Translations under genes and position numbers: made by a program
The notes under the pieces: generated by a model
What the model saw: the letters and a program-made list of their open reading frames with translations, nothing else
The model's database searches: none
Told to the model about the DNA's origin: nothing
Shown: one piece after another, positions 26,756 to 36,486 of the stretch
Layout: each line of letters begins with the position of its first letter
How positions within the stretch are numbered: the first letter of the stretch is position 1
NCBI RefSeq assembly: GCF_001639275.1
Contig: NZ_LWMU01000011.1
Coordinates: 1 to 55,935 of the forward strand
Source: Methanobrevibacter oralis
GTDB lineage: Archaea; Methanobacteriota; Methanobacteria; Methanobacteriales; Methanobacteriaceae
DNA: 55,935 bases
Direction of reading: 5' to 3'

Positions 26756-27880
26756 ATGGAAGTTAAAGAATTTGTAAGAATATTAGGTGCTGATTTCTAT
26801 ACAGGAGTGCCGGATTCACAGCTTAAAGCACTTTGTAATTATTTAATGAACGAATATGGTATAAATGAAAAACATCATATTATAGCTGCTAATGAGGGTA
26901 ACTGTACAGCTCTTGCAGCGGGTTATCATTTAGCAACTAATAAAGTCCCTGTTGTTTATATGCAGAACAGTGGCGAAGGAAATATTATTAATCCTGTTGC
27001 ATCACTTTTAAATGATAAAGTATATGCAATTCCAGTTATTTTTGTAATAGGATGGCGTGGAGAACCTGGAAAACATGATGAACCACAGCATATTTATCAA
27101 GGTGAAGTTACTTGTAGATTACTTGATGATATGGGTATTAAAAACTTTGTCATTGATGAAAATACTACTGTTGAGAAGCTTGAAGATGTGATGAATGATT
27201 ATAATAATATTCTTAAAACAGGAAAAGATGTGGCTTTTGTTATTAAAAAAGGAGCTTTAAGTTATGATGAAAAAATAGAATATAAAAATGAAAATTCAAT
27301 GACTAGAGAAAATATTATTAACCACATTGTTGATATAACTAATGAGGATCCAATTATTTCAACAACAGGTAAAACTAGTCGTGAGCTTTTTGAAATAAGA
27401 ACAGAGAGAAATCAAAGTCATAAGCAAGATTTCCTTACTGTAGGTTCAATGGGCCATTCTTCTTCAATTTGTTTGGGAGTGGCTATTAATAAAAAAAATC
27501 AAAAAATATGGTGTATTGATGGAGATGGTGCAGCACTTATGCATATGGGTGCAATGGCAGTTATAGGGAGTTATTCTCCAAAAAACATGGTTCATATTTT
27601 AATAAATAATGGAGCTCATGAAACTGTTGGGGGAATGCCGACTGTAGCTTCAAAAATAGATATGGTTGCTATAGCTAAAGCTTGTGGATATTACTATGCA
27701 GTTTGTGTAGATAATTTTGATGATTTAGATAATGAACTTTTAAAGGCTAAATCAAGAAATGAACTAAGTTTCATTGAAGTAATGTCATCTATTGGTGCTA
27801 GAGATGATCTTGGAAGACCTACAACTTCTGCAATTGAAAATAAAAAGAATTTCATGGATTATTTAAGTTCTATTAATTAA
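26756..27880 (+). CDS. Phosphonopyruvate decarboxylase
   Basis: Thiamine-diphosphate enzyme that decarboxylates phosphonopyruvate to phosphonoacetaldehyde, pulling the PEP mutase reaction forward. Single chain of 374 residues: pyrimidine-domain segment TGVPDSQLK and AANEGNCTALAAGYHLAT, then IGWRGEPGKHDEPQH, and the ThDP/Mg motif DGDGAALMHMG to NNGAHETVGG from residue ~254. Methanogens have a homologous sulfopyruvate decarboxylase (ComDE) for coenzyme M, usually as two subunits; the PEP mutase in the same operon supports the phosphonate role here. Confidence 0.9.
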   Translation: MEVKEFVRILGADFYTGVPDSQLKALCNYLMNEYGINEKHHIIAANEGNCTALAAGYHLATNKVPVVYMQNSGEGNIINPVASLLNDKVYAIPVIFVIGWRGEPGKHDEPQHIYQGEVTCRLLDDMGIKNFVIDENTTVEKLEDVMNDYNNILKTGKDVAFVIKKGALSYDEKIEYKNENSMTRENIINHIVDITNEDPIISTTGKTSRELFEIRTERNQSHKQDFLTVGSMGHSSSICLGVAINKKNQKIWCIDGDGAALMHMGAMAVIGSYSPKNMVHILINNGAHETVGGMPTVASKIDMVAIAKACGYYYAVCVDNFDDLDNELLKAKSRNELSFIEVMSSIGARDDLGRPTTSAIENKKNFMDYLSSIN

Positions 27881-27889
27881 AGTGATTGA

Positions 27890-27973
27890 ATGTATAAAAT
27901 TAGTGTAATTATTCCTGTGTATAATGCAGAAGGTACTTTAAAAAATGACATTGGATCAATTTTTCAATATTGA
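27890..27973 (+). pseudogene. GT2 glycosyltransferase, N-terminal fragment
   Basis: GTGATT ribosome site and ATG 27890 open a frame reading MYKISVIIPVYNAEG, then a stop after 27 codons. That is the exact start of a GT2 enzyme; all the rest is missing. It lies 9 nt after the decarboxylase gene, where a glycosyltransferase of the operon presumably once stood. Deletion up to the flippase gene is the simplest explanation. Confidence 0.8.
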
Positions 27974-28009
27974 ACAACAAAACAAAAAAATCAATATCTT
28001 AATTAGCTA

Positions 28010-29449
28010 ATGAGTGGTTTTATGAGTAATGTTAGAAGAGTTTTTGCAAACATGAGTTGGATGATGATATCTCAGATTTTGACAAGTGTTCTTGCTTTTT
28101 TTTGGACAATTTTAGCTACTCCTTATTTAGGAGTGGTTGATAATGGTATTTTTGGAAATGCTGTTTCATTTGCTAATTTATTAGTGGTTATTGCTGATTT
28201 GGGTATGACTACTTATATTACAAGAGCTATTTCTACAGATTCTAATTTAGAAAAGTCTTATATAGGTAATGCATTGACTATTAAAATTTTACTGTCATTT
28301 GTTTATTTGGCAGTAACTTTAATTATTGTTAATTTATTTGGCTGGAATAATAGAATAGGTTTTGTCATATTTTTATTTGCTTTTGAAAGTGTTATTAAGT
28401 CATTCTGCAATCTATTTTATGCATCTTTCCAAGCACATGAAAAAATCAAATACCAGGCAATATCTAATATTATCTTAAATGTTTTAACATTTGTTTTCAT
28501 TGTAATTGTTACATTTACAAGTTTTGGACTTTTTGGAATTGCAGTTGCATATATTATAGCTAATATATTAGCTTTAATTTATAGTTATTTAGCTATAAGA
28601 AGGTATTTTATAGTTCCTAAATTATTATTTGACAAAGATCTTTCTAAAAAATTAATTATTGCAGGAATCCCATTTGCTCTTACAAGTTTATTTTATACTG
28701 TCTATTATTCTATCGATATGGTTATGTTGACTAAATTTATTGGAGCTTATCCAACTGGTCTTTATAATGCTTCATATAAATTAATTAATGTTTTAACACT
28801 GTTTTACACAATTTACTCTGCAGTTGTTTTTCCTGTTATGAGTAAGTTATTTAAAAATGATAGGGACATGCTTACTTTAAGTTTTAATAAGTCTGTTAAA
28901 TATTTATCTTTAGTAACGATTCCATTAGCTATTGCTACTTTATTTTATGCAGGAGATGTTATTCGTATATGTTATGGAAATGCATTTGCAGAGGCGGATA
29001 ATGTATTAAAAATATTAATTTGGACTGTCTGTTTCTTATTTATCAACGGAGCTGCATCATTAGTTTTAAATGCATCTCACAAAGAGTTTTCTGTTACTAA
29101 AATTTACTCAATAGCTGCGGTATTTAATGTTATTTTAAATTTTATTTTGATTCCTAATTATTCCGTTTATGGTGCATCTATTGCTACGGTTTTAAGTGAG
29201 GTTTTAATATTAATTCTAGAGTTATACATGTTGTCTAAGATTAATCAACTTCCAGATAGACATTTGATCTTTGATTTAGTTAAAATTATTATGGCTTCAG
29301 TTATAATGGGTTTTGTATTAAATATTTTAGGTTTAAGTGTATGGTTAGCTATTCCTATTGGAATCATTGTTTATTTAGTTGTTATAATAGCTATTAGGAC
29401 AACAGATGAGGATGATAAAACTATTTTAAGACAATTGTTAAATAGATAA
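28010..29449 (+). CDS. Polysaccharide flippase (Wzx/PST-type, MOP superfamily)
   Basis: Membrane protein of about 479 residues with 12-14 predicted spans, starting with the family segment MSWMMISQILTSVLAFFWTI and followed by LGVVDNGIFGNAVS. Proteins of this family move lipid-linked glycans across the membrane. It closes the LicD/phosphonate cluster and is likely the exporter of the decorated glycan. ATG 28010 and ATG 28022 are both possible; GTGGTTTT lies before the second. Confidence 0.88.
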   Translation: MSGFMSNVRRVFANMSWMMISQILTSVLAFFWTILATPYLGVVDNGIFGNAVSFANLLVVIADLGMTTYITRAISTDSNLEKSYIGNALTIKILLSFVYLAVTLIIVNLFGWNNRIGFVIFLFAFESVIKSFCNLFYASFQAHEKIKYQAISNIILNVLTFVFIVIVTFTSFGLFGIAVAYIIANILALIYSYLAIRRYFIVPKLLFDKDLSKKLIIAGIPFALTSLFYTVYYSIDMVMLTKFIGAYPTGLYNASYKLINVLTLFYTIYSAVVFPVMSKLFKNDRDMLTLSFNKSVKYLSLVTIPLAIATLFYAGDVIRICYGNAFAEADNVLKILIWTVCFLFINGAASLVLNASHKEFSVTKIYSIAAVFNVILNFILIPNYSVYGASIATVLSEVLILILELYMLSKINQLPDRHLIFDLVKIIMASVIMGFVLNILGLSVWLAIPIGIIVYLVVIIAIRTTDEDDKTILRQLLNR

Positions 29450-29531
29450 ATTATTTTTTCAATAAACAACTAATGATATGTTTTGTATAGTATTTTTTAG
29501 ATGTAATATTTATTTTATAGGATAGAACATA

Positions 29532-30427
29532 ATGAAATGCCCAATATGGAATAATCAAAATAATGAATCTTATTTTGTCAAAAAACTATAAATGGACCTT
29601 AGAGAAGAATTTGGACATGTCGAATGTTAAAATTGTGGTTGTTATTTATAAAAAACATTCCTAAAAATATTGCTGATTATTATAGTTATTATGGGCATTA
29701 TCAAGACAGAGCAACTTTTAAAAATAAATTTCTTAGAAAATTTGTAGGTTTATATTTAGTTAATGTAATGGGTGGTTTTTTAGTACCTAAAAATTTTGTT
29801 CCAGTTTTTGAATAGCTTTGGAGAAAAAAGTATCTGAAAAATATTTTAATAAAAACTCATCTATTTTAGATGTGGGATTTGAAAAAGGAGAGTTTTTATC
29901 TTATCTAAGTGCTGGAGGTTATAAAGGTTTAGATGACATTGATTTATTCATTGATGATGAATATTCCTAGGGATATTAAAATTTCTTTGAAAATATAAAC
30001 CTTCTAAAAAAAATATGATGTGATTTTTTCGAACCATTCTTGAACATATGGAAAATCCTTTAAAAAATCTTAGATGTTATGAAAAACTACTTAATAAAGA
30101 TGGATTAATTTTTATCAGGATTCCTATTAAATCTGATTTTATTTAAAAAAATATGGTGTTAACCGGTTTAAAATAGACGTTCCAAGACATTTTTTTATAT
30201 ACTGTTGAAAGCTTTAAGATTTTAGCTAGTAAAACAAATTTAATCGTTGTTGATATTATTTTTGATTTTAGTTTTCTTATATTTGTAAATAGTGAGAAAT
30301 ATGTTCTATACATCTCTTAGGGGATAAAAAGTGGAGTGCATTCAAATTCGATAAAAGAATATCAGATGATTTTAAAAAGCAAACTAATATTTTAAATAAT
30401 CAAAGAAAAGTGATTAAGAAATTATAA
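29532..30427 (+). pseudogene. SAM-dependent methyltransferase, decayed
   Basis: The frames, read across many stops and shifts, give MKCPIWNNQN, NIADYYSYYGHYQDR, then a SAM motif (SSILDVGFEKGEFLSYL), ENPLKNLRCYEKLL, LLNKDGLIFIRIP and PRHFFIYTVESF. This is a full-length class I methyltransferase of the type found in glycan clusters. With several stops and frameshifts, it is a true pseudogene rather than a sequencing error. Located just after the flippase, it was probably once part of the same glycan pathway. Confidence 0.8.
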
Positions 30428-30429
30428 TA

Positions 30430-31629
30430 CTAAAATTCATTATAACTCGATTTTAAAAAATCAATAATGTTTAAGTGAATTATTCCCTCATTTGAAAAAT
30501 TGTATTGATCCATTGTTATAATATATTTTGGATAATTATCTTTAACTTTTTTCAATGTTTTTAATTCTTTTTTTCGTGTATTAGTATCAATTATTGATTG
30601 AGAAACTTGAATATAAATTTTTTTATCAAGTTTTTTACAGATAAAATCTATTTCTAAATCATATATTTTTCCAATGTTAATATCATATCCTCTTCTTTTT
30701 AATTCTATAAACACTATATTTTCTAGTAATTGACCCCAATTTCTTTCATTTTCATTATTAAATAGATAGTAAAATGCAGGGTCAACTAGATAATATTTAT
30801 CTGAAATTAATAATTTCTTTTTTAATTTTATATCTCTACGTTTTACTTGATAAAAAATAAATGCTTTTGTAACATTGTTTATATAATTGATAATGGTGTT
30901 TGTTGTTGTTTTTTGATTTTCATTTTTCATATATTTTGTAATTGAATTAGCTGAAAATGTATTACCAATGTTACAAACCATAAATTCCATTAATCGTTCT
31001 AATAAATCAATATTTGAGATATTATTTTTGGTTATAATGTCATTGTAGGTGATTGTAACATATAAATCTCTTAAGTAATCTATTTTTTCTTCATTTTCAT
31101 ATCTTAAAATTCCAGGAAATCCTCCATAACTCAAATAATGATTAAATAATTCAATATCATTTTTATCTTTATAATAATTAGATAATTCTTTAAATGATAA
31201 TGGATAGATTTCTATTGTAATATAACGTCCAGACAATAATGTTGCAAGCTCACCTGAAAGTAGGTGGGAATTTGAACCCGTTATATAAATATCGCAGTCT
31301 AAATCAACTCGAAATGAGTTAATTGATCTTTCCCAGTTTTTAACATTTTGAATTTCATCAAAAAGTAGATAAATTTTTCCAACTGAATTTTTAGTTTTTT
31401 TATAAATTAGTTCATCTAATTGATTTTCATTTGTTATTTTTTTGTATTGAGCTGTTTCAAAGGAAATATATAATATATTTTCATTTTTTATTTCACGTTT
31501 TTTTAATTCAGTTATTATTTGTTTTAAAATAGTTGTTTTTCCACAACGACGTACGCCTGTTATTATTTTGATTTCTTCCCTATCCCAAACTTTTTTTATT
31601 TTATTTAAATAAAATTCTCTTTGTATCAT
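30430..31629 (-). CDS. AAA ATPase with DUF4143 C-terminal domain
   Basis: Archaeal/bacterial ATPase of 399 residues. Walker A GVRRCGKTT at about 25-33, Walker B LLFDEIQ near 110, sensor segment YITGSNSHLLSGELATLLSG, then a winged-helix region and the DUF4143 part with EIDFICK ... IYIQVSQS, a nuclease-like acidic pattern. This family is abundant in gut anaerobes and methanogens, role unknown. It stands alone, convergent with the methyltransferase pseudogene. Confidence 0.88.
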   Translation of the reverse strand: MIQREFYLNKIKKVWDREEIKIITGVRRCGKTTILKQIITELKKREIKNENILYISFETAQYKKITNENQLDELIYKKTKNSVGKIYLLFDEIQNVKNWERSINSFRVDLDCDIYITGSNSHLLSGELATLLSGRYITIEIYPLSFKELSNYYKDKNDIELFNHYLSYGGFPGILRYENEEKIDYLRDLYVTITYNDIITKNNISNIDLLERLMEFMVCNIGNTFSANSITKYMKNENQKTTTNTIINYINNVTKAFIFYQVKRRDIKLKKKLLISDKYYLVDPAFYYLFNNENERNWGQLLENIVFIELKRRGYDINIGKIYDLEIDFICKKLDKKIYIQVSQSIIDTNTRKKELKTLKKVKDNYPKYIITMDQYNFSNEGIIHLNIIDFLKSSYNEF

Positions 31630-31860
31630 ATTATCACTTTTTTTAATATGATTAATAATATGTTTTAAATAAATATTTAAATTTATCTTTTAAAAAAAAT
31701 AAATTTTAAAAAACTTAAAAAGTTTTTTTTAGAAAAAATATATTTAGATTTCATTTAATTCAAATGATAAATATGTTATGTATTCTTCTTTAATTTAAAT
31801 AATAACTTTTTTAATAATAGACTTTTAAAATTTATACATAAATTATAATGAGGTTATAAA

Positions 31861-32400
31861 ATGTCAGTTTATGATTTTGAAGTTAAAGATAGCGAAGGAA
31901 ATATGATTTCACTAAAAGATTTTGAAGGTATGGTTCTTTTAATTATTAATTCTGCTACTGAATGTGGTTTTACTCCCCAATACACTCAATTAGGCGAAAT
32001 TTACAATGAATTTAGGGATGATGAGTTTGAAATTTTAGATTTTCCTTGTAATCAGTTTGGAGGACAAGCTCCAGGTTCCATTGAAGAAATCAAAGAGGTT
32101 TGTCGTAATAAATGGTTAGTTCCTTATCAAATTTTTGATAAAATTGATGTTAATGGTGAAAATGCAGATCCATTATATGTGTATTTAAAAGGTGAAAAAG
32201 CATTTACGGGTTTTACTGGTGAAGGTGCTAGCAATTTAGATTCATTTTTAAAAACAATTGATGAAAATTATGCAGATAATAATGATATTAAATGGAATTT
32301 CACTAAATTTTTAGTTGACCGTGAAGGTAATGTTGTTCAAAGATTTGAACCTACTGAAGACTTAGATGATGTTAAAGAATGTATTAAGGAATTGTTATAA
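31861..32400 (+). CDS. Glutathione-peroxidase-family peroxidase
   Basis: Thiol peroxidase of 179 residues, thioredoxin fold. The catalytic Cys is in ATECGFTPQY near residue 38, with FPCNQFGGQAPGS near 72-84 and KWNFTKFLVDREG near 145. Methanogens lack glutathione, so the reductant is probably thioredoxin or another small thiol. Its role would be removal of hydrogen or organic peroxides, fitting with the rubrerythrin elsewhere in the window. GAGG precedes ATG 31861. Confidence 0.9.
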   Translation: MSVYDFEVKDSEGNMISLKDFEGMVLLIINSATECGFTPQYTQLGEIYNEFRDDEFEILDFPCNQFGGQAPGSIEEIKEVCRNKWLVPYQIFDKIDVNGENADPLYVYLKGEKAFTGFTGEGASNLDSFLKTIDENYADNNDIKWNFTKFLVDREGNVVQRFEPTEDLDDVKECIKELL

Positions 32401-32716
32401 TAAATTAAAATGTCTTTATTAAATATTGCTTTTGATATATAGATTTAGCAATTTAATAATATTGAATACTTTAATTAAATCCATTAAATTAAAATTACGC
32501 ATAAAATAATTAAATTTATTCGCGTCTAACATAAAATAATGTTTCTTCTAATGGTTATTATTGATGTAATTTGAGTACTCTTGTGTAGAATTTTAAGGTT
32601 AAACTAAAATGAGGTATAAAAATGTAAACTTTTTGATTGAAATTAAAGGTAATATAATTTAATAACATGATTTATATACAATTAAAAACAACCTAATCAA
32701 TTAAAGGGGGTAACTA
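32401..32716 (+). promoter_or_regulatory. Long upstream region of the nicotinamide phosphoribosyltransferase gene
   Basis: Gene-free stretch of about 316 nt. It holds a clear TATA box (TTTATATAC, 32671-32679) about 40 nt before ATG 32717 and a GGGGG ribosome site. Two near-copies of a short element containing CATAAAATAAT (32501-32511 and 32531-32541) flank GCGTCTAA and could bind a regulator. No RNA or further gene was recognised. Confidence 0.45.
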
Positions 32717-34131
32717 ATGATAAAAAATAACATATGTCTTTTAACAGATAGTTATAAATTAACTCATCACTATTTCTATCCTAAAGGAACAGAAAAAATA
32801 TATTCTTACCTTGAAAGTAGAGTTGGTGGAGAATTTAACAAAACTATCTTTTATGGACTACAATACATTCTTAAAAAGTATTTAAATGGTAATGTTGTTA
32901 GCGAGGAAAAAGTTCTAGAAGCAGAAAAATTGTAAATTCCCATATTGGTGAAGGTATCTTTAATACCGATGGATGGTTATACATAGCTAATGAGTTAGAT
33001 GGTAAATTGCCAATTGAAATTAAAGCTGTAGCTGAAGGAATGCCTGTTGATGTAGGTAATGTACTTATGGCAGTTGAAAATACTGATAAAAGGTGTTATT
33101 GGTTGGTAAATTATTTAGAATCATTATTATTACAAGTTTGGTATCCATCAACAGTTGCTACACTATCTGCTGAGGTTAAAAAAGTATGTAATTTTTATTT
33201 GGATGTTACTGCTTCAGCTAAGGATAATTTAGCATTTATGGTACATGATTTTGGTTATAGGGGTGCAACTTCAACAGAATCTTCTGCATTATGTGGGTCT
33301 GCTCATTTGCTTAACTTTTCAGGTACTGATACACTTACTGCTTTAACAATTCCTCCGAATTATTATAATGATAATAATATTTATGGATTTTCTGTACAAG
33401 CAACAGAACATAGTGTAATGACTTCCCAGGGTCAAGATGGGGAATTTATGCAAGCTGTAAATGTTGTTAAAAATGCGAAAGATGGAATTTTATCGATTGT
33501 TATAGATAGCTATAATTATCAAAATTTCTTGCAGAATGCATGTTATAGTGGAAACGAGTTAAATGAAGTTATTTTAGAGTTTTTAAATAATGAAAATAAT
33601 AAAGTAGTTTTCAGACCAGATAGTGGAGATCCAGTTTCAACTACCATTGATTGTTTAGAAATAATTGGTGAAGGATTTGGTGTTAAAAAAACTCCTGAAG
33701 GTTATAAAGTCTTTGATAGTAATGTTGGTCTTTTATGGGGTGATGGTCTTGACTATAAAAAAATCAGAGATGTTTTATTTGCTATGAAAAACAATGGATG
33801 GGCTGCTGAAAACATTATATTTGGTATGGGTGGAGGCCTGCATTCTCTTGTAACTCGTGATACACAAAGAAATGCATTTAAATGCTCTGCTCAATTTAGA
33901 AATGGTGAATGGTATGATATATTCAAAAAACCATTAGATAGCAGTAAAAAATCAAAATCTGAAAGATTTAAATTAATTAATGAAAATGGTGTATTTAAAA
34001 CTGTTAAAATAGGTGGTGATGGTGAAGATTATCTTAAAACAGTATTCAGGGATGGTGAAATCTTAAAAGAATACACTTTTTCAGATATTAAAAACAGAGC
34101 TTCTGGATATATTTGTCATACTATTAAATAG
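32717..34131 (+). pseudogene. Nicotinamide phosphoribosyltransferase, frameshifted
   Basis: Joins nicotinamide to PRPP giving NMN, the salvage route to NAD. The first frame (LLTDSYKLTHHYFYPKGTE, FYGLQYILKKYL) ends at TAA 32933-32935; the rest continues in another frame with NSHIGEGIF, YWLVNYLESLLLQVWYPS, FGYRGATSTESSAL, FRPDSGDP and GMGGGLH. One missing G at about 32932 explains it; restoring it gives about 471 residues, normal for NAMPT/NadV. The rest of the sequence is intact and promoter and ribosome site are good. So either inactivation is very recent or the base is a sequencing error. Confidence 0.88.
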
Positions 34132-34136
34132 GTAAT

Positions 34137-36212
34137 TTATTTACCCATTTTTAATTTTTCAACTTCATTAAAGAATTTAATTGGTGTTACTCGTTTAATT
34201 GTTGTTGCTAGACGTTCTCTTTGTGGTTTTTTACTTAATTTATTATAAACTTCAAATACAGCATCAAGTGTGTCATAAATTTCTTGTTCATCTTCAACAA
34301 AGACTGGATAACCAATAACTGTCTCTCTTCCACCTTTTCCACCAATGTATAAATTATATCCTTTTGATTTAAGATCTTTAGCATTGTTGGGACAAGCTTT
34401 AATACATTTTCCACAATCAACACATAATTCATAGTTTGTAATAGCAGTATCTCCTCTAATTTCAATAGCTTCTACTTTACAAACATCTTGACAACACCCA
34501 CACCCATTACAATCATCATTAGTTTTGGGTGTTTTAACGCCATGTAGACCAAAATCAACAGTATCTACACCTAAACATTTATTTGGACAACCTGTAATGC
34601 CTATTTTAAACTTATAATTAGCTGGTTTTTCAGCATATTTTTCTTCAATTTTTGAAGCAATTTCATTTGTATTTATTAATCCAAGTAAACAACGTTCTTT
34701 TCCAGGACATGACATTATTGACCTTACTAGCGGACCTTCTGTACCATTTATTAAATCTTCATCTTTAACATCTTCAAGTAAATCTTCTATCTGGTTTAAT
34801 GCAACATTCTGGATTTCAATTTCTTCACGGGAAGTTAATTTTATGATTCCGTTATATTTTTTAGCAACTTCTGAAATTCTAATTAAGGTATCTGCATCGT
34901 AATATCCGCCAATTGGTGTTCTAAATCGAACATAAGCCTTTCCTTTCTGACCCATTCCAACACCGCCATGACCCCAAATGTAATAGAATGAGTTAAATGC
35001 TTTTTCTTGTGCTCGTTTTAAAACTTCTTTATTAAATCGTTTATTTTTAAAACTTTTCATAAAGTCAATTCTTTCCAAATCAACACCAGTATAGAGGTTC
35101 ATTAAGTCTTTTATTCTTTTTCCTTTTTCGCTTCTAATAACAACTGTTGTATAACCTTTTGGTGAACCTTTCTCTCCAAAACTAATATCAGCTAGCTCTG
35201 CATCAAAGTCTCTACACATTAAGCAACCTGGAGATGGATTTATGTCGCTTAATTTGATTTTGTATTCTTCATCATCAGTATATGCTTTAAAGTAAGGTCC
35301 GTTAACATCAAATTTTTTAACTTTATCAATGTCAACTTCTAATTTATCTAATATTTCATCATGTCCAAATTTTTCAGTACAAAAGAGTCCAAGTAAATAT
35401 TCGATTTTCGGAAGCTTTGCTGCTTTTCCATTTTTCCCTCTTTCAGCTTCATGTTTGGAAATAATTGAGTGATATTGAAGATTTCTAAGTCCTGCAATTT
35501 GACATGGAAGACCTACAACAGCTATTTTTTCAAGACCCATTTCTCCAGCTTCACGAACTGCATTTAGAGAGGATACAGAGTATTTACTTTTCTTTGTGGA
35601 TTTATTAATGTCTGTTAGGTCTTTAGATGAAGTAATAATCATACTTGAAGGTTTCCAATGGCTGCTTCCAATAACTACAGCACCATCAATTTCACCTAAA
35701 TCAAGTAAAATTTGAAGAAATTTTGTAACTACTCCTCCGGATTGGCCTTTTACATTGGTACTTCCATAATAATATTCTTCAGATAAATTTAAGCGTGTTC
35801 TTATATCATAGCTTCCAGAAATTATTCTAGGACAAACTTCTTTACACATTCCGTTTCCTTTTCTTAAGCACTCTTCATTAAGGAATGGTTTTTCATCAAA
35901 TCCGATTAAGTTATTTGGACAAACTATACTGCAACTTCCACATTTAGCACATAAATCATTATCAACAATGCTATTTAAAAACCAATCATATTTAATGAAG
36001 GGTTTAACATCTTCAATTGTTTTTAAATTAGCTATTTTACTTACAATCTCTTTAATTGTTTCAGTTGTTAATTCATCCTGGTTTTCTTTTGCAATATAAT
36101 TGATATAATCCCATAATCTTAATTTTAGCTTTGAAATATTGATGTTGTTGTCTTTTTTTATTAAATCATCTAGACATTTATTAATTAGTTTTTCATTATC
36201 CACACTTAGCAT
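34137..36212 (-). CDS. F420-dependent sulfite reductase-like protein
   Basis: Fusion of an F420H2 dehydrogenase half (FrhB/FpoF-like) and a sirohaem sulfite reductase half, as in Fsr, which reduces sulfite to sulfide with F420H2. From residue ~88: ferredoxin clusters (CAKCGSCSIVCP and CRKG-type region ending CKEVCP), FrhB segment with GQSGGVV and GLPCQIAGLRN, then the reductase with the C-x5-C (SCPGKERC) near 500 and C-x3-C (GCPNKC) near 540 sirohaem-cluster motifs, and an inserted ferredoxin (CNGCGCCQDVC, CVDCGKCIKACP). The first ~85 residues are a helical extension beyond usual Fsr. Nitrite or another substrate is possible. Confidence 0.82.
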   Translation of the reverse strand: MLSVDNEKLINKCLDDLIKKDNNINISKLKLRLWDYINYIAKENQDELTTETIKEIVSKIANLKTIEDVKPFIKYDWFLNSIVDNDLCAKCGSCSIVCPNNLIGFDEKPFLNEECLRKGNGMCKEVCPRIISGSYDIRTRLNLSEEYYYGSTNVKGQSGGVVTKFLQILLDLGEIDGAVVIGSSHWKPSSMIITSSKDLTDINKSTKKSKYSVSSLNAVREAGEMGLEKIAVVGLPCQIAGLRNLQYHSIISKHEAERGKNGKAAKLPKIEYLLGLFCTEKFGHDEILDKLEVDIDKVKKFDVNGPYFKAYTDDEEYKIKLSDINPSPGCLMCRDFDAELADISFGEKGSPKGYTTVVIRSEKGKRIKDLMNLYTGVDLERIDFMKSFKNKRFNKEVLKRAQEKAFNSFYYIWGHGGVGMGQKGKAYVRFRTPIGGYYDADTLIRISEVAKKYNGIIKLTSREEIEIQNVALNQIEDLLEDVKDEDLINGTEGPLVRSIMSCPGKERCLLGLINTNEIASKIEEKYAEKPANYKFKIGITGCPNKCLGVDTVDFGLHGVKTPKTNDDCNGCGCCQDVCKVEAIEIRGDTAITNYELCVDCGKCIKACPNNAKDLKSKGYNLYIGGKGGRETVIGYPVFVEDEQEIYDTLDAVFEVYNKLSKKPQRERLATTIKRVTPIKFFNEVEKLKMGK

Positions 36213-36486
36213 TTAATCCCTCAGAAAAAATAGCTTTCTTATTATTATTTTAAAAATTAAAATTTAATAAATATTTTTATTTATAGCTAACTTTTCAAAT
36301 GCTCTTTAATTATATTTATGCTCTATTAATATTAATAATGGAAGTTAGCCAAGAATCTTTAAATATTGATTTTTCCTGATATTAAGGGGAAAATATGTAG
36401 AAATCAGATGATTCTTTATGTTAAAAATCATGATTTATCTTTAAAATTAAGAAAATGTAAAAAATTTACATTTTAAGAATTATTTT
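36213..36486. other. Gene-free AT-rich stretch
   Basis: Promoter side of the Fsr-like gene (ribosome site GAGGGATT) and decayed sequence; no supported gene, RNA or repeat. Confidence 0.4.

Noticed and set aside
26756-27880. Sulfopyruvate decarboxylase for coenzyme M instead of phosphonopyruvate decarboxylase
   Set aside because: ComDE is usually two subunits and no other coenzyme M genes are near; the PEP mutase in the same operon supports phosphonopyruvate.
29624-29815. Small separate gene of 63 codons
   Set aside because: Its peptide continues the methyltransferase pseudogene; flanking frames give the rest of the same protein.
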